Assembly: GCA_963762165.1 (NCBI GenBank)
Contig: CAVXJN010000003.1
Location: forward strand, 682,001-746,000
DNA length: 64,000 nucleotides
Reading direction: 5' to 3'
Origin: CAVXJN01 sp963762165
GTDB lineage: Bacteria; Pseudomonadota; Gammaproteobacteria; JASBUN01
In this document: one piece after another, positions 53,622 to 62,664 of the stretch
Layout: each line of letters starts with the position of its first letter
Position numbering within the stretch: position 1 is the stretch's first letter
Notes under the pieces: generated by a model
Told to the model about the DNA's origin: nothing
What the model saw: only the letters and a program-made list of their open reading frames with translations
Database searches by the model: none
Made by a program: the position numbers and the translations under genes

Positions 53622-54595
53622 TGACCGCAGCCGCGCAAACCGCACTCGCCGAACTACGTCACGACTGGAGCCGCGGCGAAGTGGAGGCGCTGTTCGCGCA
53701 GCCGTTCAACGACTTGCTGTTCGAGGCGCACAGCCGCCTGCGCCGCTACTTCGATCCCAACGAAGTCCAGATCAGCACGTTGCTCAGCATCAAGACCGGC
53801 GGCTGCCCCGAGGACTGCAGCTATTGTTCCCAGAGCGGCCATCACCGCGGCGTGGAGCTGGACCGGGAGGCGTTGATGTCGCTCGAAGACGTGGTGGCAG
53901 CGGCGCAAACGGCCAAAGCCCACGGCGCCACCCGGTTTTGCATGGGCGCCGCCTGGCGCAGTCCGCGCGCCCGGGACATGGATGCGGTCCTGGAAATGGT
54001 GCGCGAGGTCAAGGCTCTGGGCATGGAGACCTGCATGACCCTGGGTATGCTGGAGCCGCAACAGGCCGATGCGCTGCAGGCGGCAGGTCTCGATTACTAC
54101 AATCACAACCTCGACACGTCGCCGGAGTACTACGGCGAAGTCATCACCACCCGTACCTATCAGGATCGACTCGATACGTTGCAGCACGTGCGCAACGCGG
54201 GCATGCGCGTATGTTGCGGCGGCATTGTCGGCATGGGCGAGGATCGACGCGACCGCGCCGGTCTATTGCAGCAGCTCGCTAATCTTGCTGAACATCCCGA
54301 AAGCGTGCCCATCAATCTGTTGGTGCGCGTGGAAGGCACGCCCCTGGCGCACAAGGACGATCTCGATCCCCTGGAGTTCGTGCGCACGATCGCGGTGGCG
54401 CGCATTCTGATGCCGGCCTCGCGGGTGCGGCTTTCGGCAGGGCGCACCGAAATGAGCGACGAATTGCAGGCGCTGTGCTTCTTTGCCGGTGCCAATTCCA
54501 TTTTTTATGGCGAGCGCCTGCTGACCACCGGCAATCCTGGCGCCGACCACGATCGGCGGTTGTTCGAACGGCTCGGAATCCGATCTTCCCATTGA
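53621..54595 (+). CDS. bioB: Biotin synthase BioB
   Basis: 324 residues. Radical-SAM cluster ligands C62, C66 and C69 in GGCPEDCSYCSQ; second-cluster residues in ATRFCMGAAWRSP, TCMTLGML and the conserved Arg of VRLSAGR; YYNHNLDTSPEYY motif. It inserts sulfur into dethiobiotin, the last step of biotin synthesis. The ATG overlaps the upstream stop by one base. bioF starts 25 bp later. Confidence 0.97.
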   Translation: MTAAAQTALAELRHDWSRGEVEALFAQPFNDLLFEAHSRLRRYFDPNEVQISTLLSIKTGGCPEDCSYCSQSGHHRGVELDREALMSLEDVVAAAQTAKAHGATRFCMGAAWRSPRARDMDAVLEMVREVKALGMETCMTLGMLEPQQADALQAAGLDYYNHNLDTSPEYYGEVITTRTYQDRLDTLQHVRNAGMRVCCGGIVGMGEDRRDRAGLLQQLANLAEHPESVPINLLVRVEGTPLAHKDDLDPLEFVRTIAVARILMPASRVRLSAGRTEMSDELQALCFFAGANSIFYGERLLTTGNPGADHDRRLFERLGIRSSH

Positions 54596-54620
54596 TACGC
54601 CCGGCGGGCGGGGCGCGGCC

Positions 54621-55778
54621 ATGAAAGACCTCGACCGAGCGCTCTGCGAACGCCGCGCCGCGGGTTTGTACCGCAGCCGGCGGGTGATCGACAGTCCGCA
54701 GGGCCCTGTGGTGCGGTGCGGCGGCCGCGAGCTGTTGTCGTTCTGCAGCAATGATTATCTCGGCCTGGCCGCTGACCCGCGACTGGTCTCCGCGCTGCAG
54801 GACGGTGCCGCACGCTGGGGCGTGGGCAGTGGCGCTGCGCATCTGATCAGCGGTTATACCGCCGCCCATCGGGTCCTTGAAGAGGAACTCGCCGAGTTTC
54901 TCGATCGGCCCCGCGTATTGCTCTTTTCCACCGGCTATATGGCCAATCTCGGAGTGGTGTCCGCCTTGGTCGGCCGCGGCGATCAGGTGTTGGAAGATCG
55001 ACTCAACCACGCATCGTTGCTCGATGCCGGCTTGGCCAGCGGCGCGCGCTTTGCCCGTTTCCGACATGGGGACCCGGCGGATCTGGAGCGGCGCATCGAC
55101 AGCGTGTCCGGCGAACGGCTGATTGCCACGGATGCAGTGTTCAGCATGGACGGCGACTTAGCGCCGCTGGCGGCGCTGGCGCGAACCGCCCGTGAGCGCG
55201 ATGCCTGGCTGATGGTGGACGATGCCCACGGTTTCGGCGTGTTGGGCCCGGAGGGGCGCGGCGCCGTCAGTGATTGCGGTCTGTCGGCGGAAGATGCGCC
55301 GATCATGATGGCGACCTTTGGCAAAGCCGTGGGCACGTTCGGTGCCTTCGTCGCCGGCAGCGAGGCGCTGATCGAGACTTTGATCCAGCAGGCGCGCACC
55401 TATGTCTATACCACGGCGCCGCCCGCCGCCATCGCCGAGGCGACCCGGGTGGCTTTGCGTATCGTCCGCGGCGAGTCCTGGCGCCGGGAACGGCTGCAGA
55501 CTTTGATCGCGCGATTTCGTGCCGGCGCACAGCAGCTCGGTTTGCCGATACTGGCATCGAACAGCGCTATCCAGCCGCTGCTGATCGGCGACAGTGCCGC
55601 TGCCCTGGAATTGGCCCACACCCTGGAGCAAGCGGGGTTGCTGGTGGTCGCCATCCGTCCGCCGACCGTGCCCGCGGGCGGTGCCCGACTGCGCATCACC
55701 TTGAGCGCTGCCCACCAGGACGCCCATGTCGACCGTTTGTTGGACGCCCTCGCCGGCGCGCGCGCAATCGACGGATGA
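54621..55778 (+). CDS. bioF: 8-amino-7-oxononanoate synthase BioF
   Basis: 385 residues, a PLP enzyme of the alpha-oxoamine synthase family. It joins alanine to pimeloyl-ACP. CSNDYLGLAADPRL near the N-terminus, VDDAHGFGVLGPEGRG for PLP contacts, and the Schiff-base Lys K235 in MMATFGKAVGTFGA. Its stop overlaps the bioH start (ATGA). Confidence 0.96.
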   Translation: MKDLDRALCERRAAGLYRSRRVIDSPQGPVVRCGGRELLSFCSNDYLGLAADPRLVSALQDGAARWGVGSGAAHLISGYTAAHRVLEEELAEFLDRPRVLLFSTGYMANLGVVSALVGRGDQVLEDRLNHASLLDAGLASGARFARFRHGDPADLERRIDSVSGERLIATDAVFSMDGDLAPLAALARTARERDAWLMVDDAHGFGVLGPEGRGAVSDCGLSAEDAPIMMATFGKAVGTFGAFVAGSEALIETLIQQARTYVYTTAPPAAIAEATRVALRIVRGESWRRERLQTLIARFRAGAQQLGLPILASNSAIQPLLIGDSAAALELAHTLEQAGLLVVAIRPPTVPAGGARLRITLSAAHQDAHVDRLLDALAGARAIDG

Positions 55779-56581
55779 GCGCTTGCAAGCTGCATGTGGA
55801 GTGCCACGGCGACGGCGCGGAGCTGGTGTTGGTGCACGGCTGGGGCGTCCACGGCGCGGTCTGGCGCGATCTGCAAAAGGCGCTGAGCCCCACTTGGCGG
55901 GTGCGCATTGTCGACCTGCCGGGGCATGGGTTCAGTGCCGATTGCGGGCGCTACGGGCTAGCGGAGCTGGCGCGCCACCTCGGCGACGCGCTACCCGGAC
56001 CGCGGGTCTGGGTCGGTTGGTCCCTGGGCGCTTTGGCCTGCCTGCAACTGGCCTTGACGCGGCCACGGCAAGTGCGGGCGCTGGGCCTGCTGGCCGCGAC
56101 TCCGCGTTTCAGTGCCGCGGCCGATTGGCCCGACGGCATGCCGCCGCAAGTGCTGGAAACCTTTGCCGGTGAGCTGGAGCGCGATCTCAAAGGTACTTTG
56201 ATGCGGTTTCTCAGTCTGCAAGTGCAAGGGGCGGCGCAGCCGCAGGCGACGCTGAAAGCGCTGCGCCGGCAGTGGGCCGAGCGCCCCGCCGCCCGGCCGG
56301 CAGCGCTGCGTTCCGGGCTGCAAATCCTCGGCAGCGCCGATCTGCGCGGGCGGTTGCAGGAAATCCACTGTCCGGCGGTCGTCATCGCCGGCAGCCGGGA
56401 TCGCGTGGTAGCGCCCCAGGCCAGTGCCTTCCTTGCCGCACAGCTCGCAGGCGCGCGACTCCATACCATCGATGGCGCAGGCCACGCGCCGTTCGTCGCC
56501 CACGCGGAGCGGGTGAGCCGCTATCTGAACGCCTTGGCGCAGGACCTTGCTGCGGCAACGAATGCTGAGGTGGGTAAATGA
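55775..56581 (+). CDS. bioH: Pimeloyl-ACP methyl ester carboxylesterase BioH
   Basis: 268 residues. Alpha/beta hydrolase with oxyanion region VLVHGWGVHGAVW, nucleophile Ser in GWSLGALA, Asp in AGSRDRVV and His in GAGHAPF. It demethylates pimeloyl-ACP methyl ester after BioC has built it. Here bioH is inside the operon, whereas in E. coli it is elsewhere. ATGA overlaps link it to bioF and bioC. Confidence 0.93.
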   Translation: MSACKLHVECHGDGAELVLVHGWGVHGAVWRDLQKALSPTWRVRIVDLPGHGFSADCGRYGLAELARHLGDALPGPRVWVGWSLGALACLQLALTRPRQVRALGLLAATPRFSAAADWPDGMPPQVLETFAGELERDLKGTLMRFLSLQVQGAAQPQATLKALRRQWAERPAARPAALRSGLQILGSADLRGRLQEIHCPAVVIAGSRDRVVAPQASAFLAAQLAGARLHTIDGAGHAPFVAHAERVSRYLNALAQDLAAATNAEVGK

Positions 56582-57471
56582 GTCTGCAGCCCGACCCACG
56601 CCATCATCTGGACAAGCGCTTCGTGCGGCGCGCGTTCGAGCGTGCCGCGTCAACCTACGACACCTGGGGCGTATTACAGTCCGAAATACGCCAGCGGTTG
56701 CTGGCGCGCCTGGACTATATGCGCCTGGAGCCGCGCCGCATACTCGATGTGGGCAGCGGCACCGGTCACGCCGCCGCAGGCTTGGCGCGGCGCTATCGTG
56801 CCACGCAGATCGTGAATCTGGATCTTTCCGAGTCGATGTTGCGTCTGGCCCGTCGCCGGGTGCCGCGGTTTCGCCCCTGGCAGACGCCGCAGCGTTTCAT
56901 TGCCGCCGACGCCGAGCGTCTGCCCCTGGCGCAGCGCTGCTGCGATCTGGTGTTTTCCAATTTGGCATTGCAGTGGTGCAATGATCTGGACGCTGCCCTG
57001 GTCGAGTTCCGGCGCGTATTGCGCCCGGGCGGTCTGGTGCTGTTCAGCACCTTCGGTCCCGATACCCTGACCGAACTGCGCCAATGCTGGGCGAAGGTGG
57101 ACGACAACGTACACGTCAGCCGTTTTGCCGATATGCACGACATCGGCGATGCCTTGCTGCAGGCCGGGTTCGCCGGCCCCGTGGTGGATGCGGAACGCCT
57201 GACCCTCACCTACGATAACCTCGAGGCGCTGTTGCGGGATCTGAAAGGAATCGGGGCCGTCAATGCCACTGCCGGACGCAGCCGGGGGTTGACCGGCAAG
57301 GCGCGCATCGCGGCTCTGGGCCAAGCTTACGAAGCGTTGCGGATCGAAGGTCGACTGCCCGCGACCTATGAAGTGGTTTACGGCCACGCCTGGGCGCCGC
57401 AGGCCCATACGCAAACTGAAGGCCGTGCCGAAGTGGCGCTGCCGGTGCCGAAATCCGCCCGCAGGCGCTGA
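56578..57471 (+). CDS. bioC: Malonyl-ACP O-methyltransferase BioC
   Basis: 297 residues, somewhat longer than the about 250 of E. coli BioC. FVRRAFERAASTYDTWGVLQSEIRQRLLARL is the typical N-terminus, and the SAM motif is ILDVGSGTGHAAAGLA. It methylates malonyl-ACP so that fatty-acid enzymes can extend it to pimeloyl. Overlaps bioH by four bases; bioD follows 40 bp later. Confidence 0.95.
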   Translation: MSLQPDPRHHLDKRFVRRAFERAASTYDTWGVLQSEIRQRLLARLDYMRLEPRRILDVGSGTGHAAAGLARRYRATQIVNLDLSESMLRLARRRVPRFRPWQTPQRFIAADAERLPLAQRCCDLVFSNLALQWCNDLDAALVEFRRVLRPGGLVLFSTFGPDTLTELRQCWAKVDDNVHVSRFADMHDIGDALLQAGFAGPVVDAERLTLTYDNLEALLRDLKGIGAVNATAGRSRGLTGKARIAALGQAYEALRIEGRLPATYEVVYGHAWAPQAHTQTEGRAEVALPVPKSARRR

Positions 57472-57511
57472 ATCGCGCTGCGTTAGTCCCACCACCAAAG
57501 CGAGCCCCATA

Positions 57512-58207
57512 ATGACACCAGCAGGATTTTTCGTGACCGGAACCGATACCGGAGTGGGCAAGACCGAAGTGACCGCGGCCCTGATGCATGGCTTGCGGCA
57601 GCAGGGAATGCGTGTCGGCGCGATGAAACCCATTGCTTCGGGTTGCGAACGCCAAGGCGAGCAGCTTCGCAACGCCGACGCGCTACGATTGCAGTCGCTG
57701 TGTTCCGACCAGTCCCTCAGCTATGAGCGGATCAATCCCTACGCCTTCGAACCCGGGATAGCCCCGCATATCGCGGCCCGGGATCGTGGCGAAGAAATTT
57801 CCATCGCCGAACTTCGCGAGCGCTTCCGCGCCCTGGCAAAGGATGCCGACTGCGTGCTCGTGGAGGGGGTCGGCGGTTTCGAGGTGCCGCTCGGCGAAGT
57901 CGAGACCACTGCCGATCTGGCGCGCGAACTGGATCTGCCGGTCATCCTGGTGGTCGGCATGCGCCTGGGGTGCCTCAATCACGCCCTGCTCACTTACGCT
58001 GCGATCGCCCGCACGGGCCTGCCGTGTGCGGGATGGGTGGCCAATTGCGTTGACGCGGACATGGCCCGCATGCAGGAGAATGTGGATACGTTGAGATTGC
58101 GCTTTCCCGCACCGCTGCTCGGGGTCGTGCCGTGGCTCCCCACTGTGGAAAGCAAAACCGTAGCGCCTTTCCTGGACATTGCTGCTTTGCAACACGGCGT
58201 ATTTTGA
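57512..58207 (+). CDS. bioD: Dethiobiotin synthetase BioD
   Basis: 231 residues. P-loop GTDTGVGKTEV at the N-terminus and the family blocks MKPIASGCE and VEGVGGFEVPL. It makes dethiobiotin from diaminopelargonic acid, CO2 and ATP. It is the last gene of the operon. bioA, the aminotransferase of the pathway, is not in this window. Confidence 0.95.
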   Translation: MTPAGFFVTGTDTGVGKTEVTAALMHGLRQQGMRVGAMKPIASGCERQGEQLRNADALRLQSLCSDQSLSYERINPYAFEPGIAPHIAARDRGEEISIAELRERFRALAKDADCVLVEGVGGFEVPLGEVETTADLARELDLPVILVVGMRLGCLNHALLTYAAIARTGLPCAGWVANCVDADMARMQENVDTLRLRFPAPLLGVVPWLPTVESKTVAPFLDIAALQHGVF

Positions 58208-58518
58208 GGGCGCGCCGGCGCGAGCCAAGTGTGCGCTTGCCAATCCAGTCCATGAAGAAAATTTATGCCTGAGTAAAGTGCATGGTTATTGGCTGCGAGC
58301 AATTTTACTTCCAAAACAATCAACTAAATAGTTAATTGTTTTATTAGGTTTTTAAAATATCCGTTTATAAGCATTTTCTTTAATAACTAGAGATTATGCG
58401 CCGGATACCCATTTTTAATTGCGCCCCCTATTGGCATCGGGTAGCATCCTGCCCGGATTAGCGTAGCCTGCTTCACGTTTGGCCGGAGACCGCGAAAAGG
58501 TCCCAGGGTCTGGTATAA
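58208..58518. other. AT-rich intergenic region after the biotin operon
   Basis: 311 bp without a gene. 58255-58395 is markedly AT-rich compared with the rest of the window. It contains the likely biotin-operon terminator at 58317-58345 and no ORF I would support. Confidence 0.55.
58317..58345 (+). terminator. Probable intrinsic terminator of the biotin operon
   Basis: Arms CAATCAACT (58317-58325) and AGTTAATTG (58330-58338) pair with one mismatch around an AAAT loop and are followed by TTTTATT. The stem is AT-rich and weak, and it lies 110 bp after bioD. Confidence 0.45.
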
Positions 58519-59016
58519 GTGGTTGCTACTGAAAAGAATAATTCCGGCGCAACGACCCGCATCGTGGTGCGGCCGAACCGTTCGATGAGCTGGCGCGAGG
58601 TGCAATTGGCCTACGCCGCCATCGTCGCAGTGGGGTTGGCGATTGCAGCAGGTTTGTCACTCGCCGGCGCATGGTTGGTGTTGCCATTCGCGGGGCTGGA
58701 ATTGCTAGCGGTCGGTGCCGGGTTATATCGATGCGCACAGCGTTGCGCCGAGCGCGAGGTCATCAGCATCGATGAGGGGATCGTCGCCGTGGAACGCGGG
58801 CGCTACCGACCGGAACAGCGTTACGAACTGCCACGCAGTTGGGCGCAAGTGGGGTTGCAGAAGGGCGCCGTGCGCGGCTATCCAAGTCGCTTGCTGATTC
58901 GGTCGCACGGGAAGGCGATCGAGGTCGGTTCGAATCTCGCTGAGAACGAACGCCGGCTGCTGGCGCGCGAATTGCGCTATTGCTTGAGCGCCGCGACACG
59001 CCGCGAGTTTGCCTGA
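58519..59016 (+). CDS. DUF2244 membrane protein
   Basis: 165 residues starting with GTG. Two membrane spans (YAAIVAVGLAIAAGLSLAGAWLVLPFAGLELLAVGAGLY) and then the DUF2244 region (VISIDEGIVAVERGRYRPEQRYELPRSWAQVGL; SRLLIRSHGKAIEVGSNLAENERRLLARELR). The family is of unknown function but commonly sits just upstream of cytochrome oxidase genes, as here with coxB 58 bp downstream. Confidence 0.83.
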   Translation: MVATEKNNSGATTRIVVRPNRSMSWREVQLAYAAIVAVGLAIAAGLSLAGAWLVLPFAGLELLAVGAGLYRCAQRCAEREVISIDEGIVAVERGRYRPEQRYELPRSWAQVGLQKGAVRGYPSRLLIRSHGKAIEVGSNLAENERRLLARELRYCLSAATRREFA

Positions 59017-59074
59017 CCCATAACGAAATCGAAACGCGAACTATAAGAACTACTACTTGAGGAGTGAAAACGGC

Positions 59075-60235
59075 ATGTCGGTTAGCAACCTGAAGAATCC
59101 GGTGGCACGCCTGCTAGGTCCGGTTTTGATGTTGAGTGCCGGTACCGCATTCGCGGAGGACCTTCGTTTCAACTTTCAGGACCCCGTAACCCCGGGGGCG
59201 CATGAGATCCTCCACCTCCACATGCTGATGTTCTGGATTTGCGTCGGTATTGCGGTGGTCGTATTCAGCGCGATGTTTTATTCCGTATATGCGCATCGCA
59301 AATCCCGGGGCGCGGTTTCAGCCGAGTTTCACGAAAACACGAAACTTGAGTTTCTGTGGACCGTGGTGCCGTTTGCAATTCTGGTTGCCGTTGCGATTCC
59401 GGCCACCAAGACCCTGTTGCAGCTTGAGGACACCAGCAAGTACGACCTCACCGTGAAGATCACGGGCATGCAATGGAAGTGGCAGTACGCTTACGTGGAT
59501 GGCGATAACGATGACTCCAACGACGTGGTGTTCGTCTCGCATATCAATCCGGATGATTACAAGGCGCGCGATTCCGGCGCTGACGTCACCAAGATCGATC
59601 ATTATTTGCTGAACGTCGATCAAGACCTGGTGCTTCCGGTCAACAAACGCGTGAGGTTCTTGCTTACCTCCAACGACGTGATCCATTCCTGGTGGATGCC
59701 GGCATTCGGCGTCAAAAAAGACGCAATTCCGGGATATGTGAACGAGACCTGGACGGAAATCGAGCAGCCTGGCGTTTATCGCGGTCAATGCGCGGAATTG
59801 TGTGGCAAGGATCACGCATTCATGCCCATCGTCGTGCACGCAGTCAGCGATCAGGAGTTCAAGACTTGGCTGGCGAAAAAGCAGACCGAGGCCGTTGCGG
59901 CCGCGGCTGAGGCGGCTTCAAACAAGACCTGGAGTAAAGAAGAGCTGATGGCGCGCGGCGACAAGATTTTCCACAGCACCTGTGCCGCGTGTCATGGTGC
60001 CAATGGGCAAGGCGGCGGACCCTTCCCGGCTTTGGCTGGTAGCAAGATTGCGACCGGTCCGGTGGCCGGCCATCTCGATATCGTGATCCACGGTAAGCAG
60101 GGTACGGCGATGGCGGCGTTCGGCAACCAGTTCAACGATCTGGAGCTTGCATCGGTCATTACATACGAGCGTAACGCCTTCGGCAACAATACCGGCGATT
60201 TGGTCCAGCCGGCAGACGTCAAGGCAGCACGGTAA
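59075..60235 (+). CDS. coxB: Cytochrome c oxidase subunit II with fused cytochrome c (caa3 type)
   Basis: 386 residues from the ATG at 59075 (GAGGAG upstream). Signal peptide to about residue 26, two membrane spans, and a CuA domain with WWMPAFGVKKDAIPGYVNE and the ligand set CAELCGKDHAFM. A C-terminal cytochrome c domain has CAACHG. The fused heme c accepts electrons directly from soluble donors. First structural gene of the oxidase cluster. Confidence 0.95.
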   Translation: MSVSNLKNPVARLLGPVLMLSAGTAFAEDLRFNFQDPVTPGAHEILHLHMLMFWICVGIAVVVFSAMFYSVYAHRKSRGAVSAEFHENTKLEFLWTVVPFAILVAVAIPATKTLLQLEDTSKYDLTVKITGMQWKWQYAYVDGDNDDSNDVVFVSHINPDDYKARDSGADVTKIDHYLLNVDQDLVLPVNKRVRFLLTSNDVIHSWWMPAFGVKKDAIPGYVNETWTEIEQPGVYRGQCAELCGKDHAFMPIVVHAVSDQEFKTWLAKKQTEAVAAAAEAASNKTWSKEELMARGDKIFHSTCAACHGANGQGGGPFPALAGSKIATGPVAGHLDIVIHGKQGTAMAAFGNQFNDLELASVITYERNAFGNNTGDLVQPADVKAAR

Positions 60236-60261
60236 AGGCGCAGCGCGGAGGAGTTAAAAAA

Positions 60262-61848
60262 ATGAGTACCACGACTACCCATGAAGCTCATCACGAAGAA
60301 CACCCGAAGGGTCTGAAGCGTTGGCTGTTCACAACCAATCACAAGGACATCGGTACCTTGTATCTGTGGTTTGCGTTCACCATGCTGCTGATCGGCGGAA
60401 CATTCGCGCTGGTCATCCGTGCCGAGTTGTTCGAGCCCGGTTTGCAAATCGTGCGTCCGAACTTCTTCAATATGATGACCACCATGCACGGTTTGGTGAT
60501 GGTGTTCGGTGCCATCATGCCCGCATTCGTGGGCTTGGCGAACTGGCAGGTTCCGCTGATGATCGGCGCGCCCGACATGGCGCTGCCGCGCATGAACAAC
60601 TGGAGCTTCTGGATTCTGCCGTTCGCCGGCATCATGCTGATCGCGCCGATTTTCATCGGCAACGACTTCGCCAGCGGCCAGGGCCCGGATTTCGGTTGGA
60701 CTTTCTACGCGCCATTGTCGCTGCAGTATGACAAATTGGCCTATTTCGTGTTCGCCATCCACCTGTTGGGCATTTCGTCCATCATGGGTTCCATCAACAT
60801 CATCGCCACCATTCTGAACATGCGTGCCCCCGGCATGACGTTGATGAAGATGCCGCTGTTCGTCTGGACTTGGCTGATTACGGCGTTCCTGCTGATCGCG
60901 GTGATGCCGGTCTTGGCGGGCGCCGTAACCATGTTGCTGACCGATAAATACTTCGGCACCAGCTTCTTCGATGCGGCCGGCGGCGGTGACCCGGTGTTGT
61001 TCCAGCATGTGTTCTGGTTCTTCGGGCATCCCGAGGTGTACATCATGATCCTGCCAGCCTTCGGGGTGGTGTCGCAGATCATTCCCACCTTCGCCCGCAA
61101 GCGTCTGTTCGGTTACAGCTCGATGGTGTATGCAACCGCCTCCATCGCATTCCTGTCGTTCATCGTTTGGTCGCACCACATGTTCACGGTGGGCATGCCG
61201 GTGGCGGGCGAGTTGTACTTCATGTATGCGACCGTGCTGATCGCCGTCCCAACCGGCGTGAAGGTGTTCAATTGGGTTACCACCATGTGGCGGGGATCCA
61301 TGACGTTTGAAACGCCCATGCTGTGGGCGATCGCGTTCGTGTTCCTGTTCACCATCGGCGGCCTGTCCGGCTTGATGCTCGGCGTCGTGCCGGCTGACTT
61401 CCAATATCAGGATACCTACTTCGTCGTCGCTCATTTCCACTATGTACTGGTAACGGGTGCGCTGTTCGGTATCATCGGCGGCGTCTATTACTGGCTGCCC
61501 AAGTGGACCGGGCACATGTACAGCGAGACGCTGGGCAAGTGGCACTTCTGGTTGTCCGCGATTTCCGTGAACATCACGTTCTTTCCGATGCATTTCTCGG
61601 GACTCGCGGGCATGCCTCGCCGCGTCGCGGATTATTCGTTGCAGTTCACCACCTTCAACGAGATCTCGTCGATCGGCGCGTTCATATTCGGCTTTTCTCA
61701 ATTGTTGTTCTTGTATCTGGTGATCAGCGCCATCCGCGGTGGAACGAAAGCCACCGATCAGGTTTGGGAAGGTGCGGATGGCCTCGAGTGGACACTGCCT
61801 TCTCCGGCGCCGTACCACAGCTTTGCGACTGCGCCGGAGGTGAAATAG
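60262..61848 (+). CDS. ctaD: Cytochrome c oxidase subunit I
   Basis: 528 residues with 12 membrane spans. The heme a and heme a3-CuB ligand histidines are in TMHGLVMVF, FWFFGHPEVYIMILPAFG (with the cross-linked His/Tyr region), SHHMFTVGMP and VVAHFHYVLVTG. Proton-channel residues of the A-type family are visible in the GHPEVY segment. It reduces oxygen and pumps protons. SD GGAGG precedes the ATG. Confidence 0.97.
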   Translation: MSTTTTHEAHHEEHPKGLKRWLFTTNHKDIGTLYLWFAFTMLLIGGTFALVIRAELFEPGLQIVRPNFFNMMTTMHGLVMVFGAIMPAFVGLANWQVPLMIGAPDMALPRMNNWSFWILPFAGIMLIAPIFIGNDFASGQGPDFGWTFYAPLSLQYDKLAYFVFAIHLLGISSIMGSINIIATILNMRAPGMTLMKMPLFVWTWLITAFLLIAVMPVLAGAVTMLLTDKYFGTSFFDAAGGGDPVLFQHVFWFFGHPEVYIMILPAFGVVSQIIPTFARKRLFGYSSMVYATASIAFLSFIVWSHHMFTVGMPVAGELYFMYATVLIAVPTGVKVFNWVTTMWRGSMTFETPMLWAIAFVFLFTIGGLSGLMLGVVPADFQYQDTYFVVAHFHYVLVTGALFGIIGGVYYWLPKWTGHMYSETLGKWHFWLSAISVNITFFPMHFSGLAGMPRRVADYSLQFTTFNEISSIGAFIFGFSQLLFLYLVISAIRGGTKATDQVWEGADGLEWTLPSPAPYHSFATAPEVK

Positions 61849-61900
61849 GGCGCAGCGAGCCCGGTCCCATTGGCGTGGGGCCGGGATTCGCGGCTGGTTT

Positions 61901-62014
61901 ATGGGTGGGCGCAGCGAACACGGCCGGCGAGCGGCGCGCAAAACCATTGTGCTATTGATCGTGGTCGTGGTGGCGATCTACGTGGGCTTCTTCATATTGC
62001 ATTCGGTGACTTGA
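61901..62014 (+). CDS. Cytochrome oxidase small assembly-type membrane protein
   Basis: 37 residues. Basic N-terminus (MGGRSEHGRRAARK) and one span (IVLLIVVVVAIYVGFFIL). It lies between ctaD and cox11, where a small single-span protein of this sort is common in proteobacterial oxidase clusters. Its stop overlaps the cox11 start (TGATG). No function is proven. Confidence 0.7.
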   Translation: MGGRSEHGRRAARKTIVLLIVVVVAIYVGFFILHSVT

Positions 62015-62566
62015 TGTCCGACCGCAGTCGCAATCAAGCCAACAGGCGGGTCGTACGACGAGCGCTGCTGCTCGCAGCCGGTATGTTCGGGTTCGGCTAT
62101 CTCATGGTGCCGATGTACAGCGCGGTCTGCGCCGCCCTCGGCCTCAACGGCCAAACCCGGCAAATCGCGGCTGATGCCGGCAAGGATATCGTGGTCGATC
62201 GCGATCGAGTCGGTGACCGTGACATTGGACGCCAACACCAACACGAACCTGCCATGGCACTTCAAGCCGCTATTGCAGCGAATCGATGTTCGGCCTGGCG
62301 AGTTCACCCGGGTAGAGTACGAGGCCAGGAATCTGTCCGGAGCCGATATTGTCGGCCAGGCGGCTCATAGCGTGACTCCATTGGGCGCCGCGAAGTATTT
62401 CAAGAAATCGGAATGTTTCTGCTATCAGCAGCAGCCGCTGCGCGCGGGCGAATCCAAGCGGATGCCGGTGGTGTTCATGGTGGATCCGAAACTGCCTGCC
62501 CATATCAAAGAGATCACGCTTTCCTATACGTTTTTGCGTGCCGACCAATATGCGATTGCAGACTAA
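62014..62566 (+). pseudogene. ctaG: Cox11/CtaG copper-insertion protein, split by a +1 frameshift
   Basis: The first frame (62014 to about 62210) has a membrane anchor, MVPMYSAVCAALGLNGQT, the family Cys and then DAGKDIVVDRD. The second frame continues from about 62205 with ESVTVTLDANTNTNLPWHFKPL to the end and includes the copper motif ECFCYQQQPL and the family C-terminus. Joining them needs one base skipped near 62205-62215, inside a CGATCGCGATCG palindrome. Cox11 delivers copper to CuB of subunit I, so loss should cripple the oxidase while the other subunits look intact. Read error is therefore likely. Confidence 0.8.
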
Positions 62567-62664
62567 AGGGCTTGCGATGCGGAACCGAATGCGGCGAATC
62601 CCGGTTCCAAAGCAGGACGCCATAACAAATAGAAATTAGAAAATGCCAAAGAGAGGATCGATCT

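Noticed and set aside
58921..58940. GGTTCGAATC resembling a tRNA T-loop
   Set aside because: Lies within the DUF2244 coding sequence and no acceptor or anticodon stems can be drawn around it.
59992..61947. 651-codon minus-strand open frame opposite the oxidase subunit genes
   Set aside because: Shadow of ctaD and the end of coxB; very high H, Q, R and D content with no fold.
62578..62640. 20-codon ORF between cox11 and coxC
   Set aside because: No ribosome site and no resemblance to a known small protein; likely just part of the leader of coxC.
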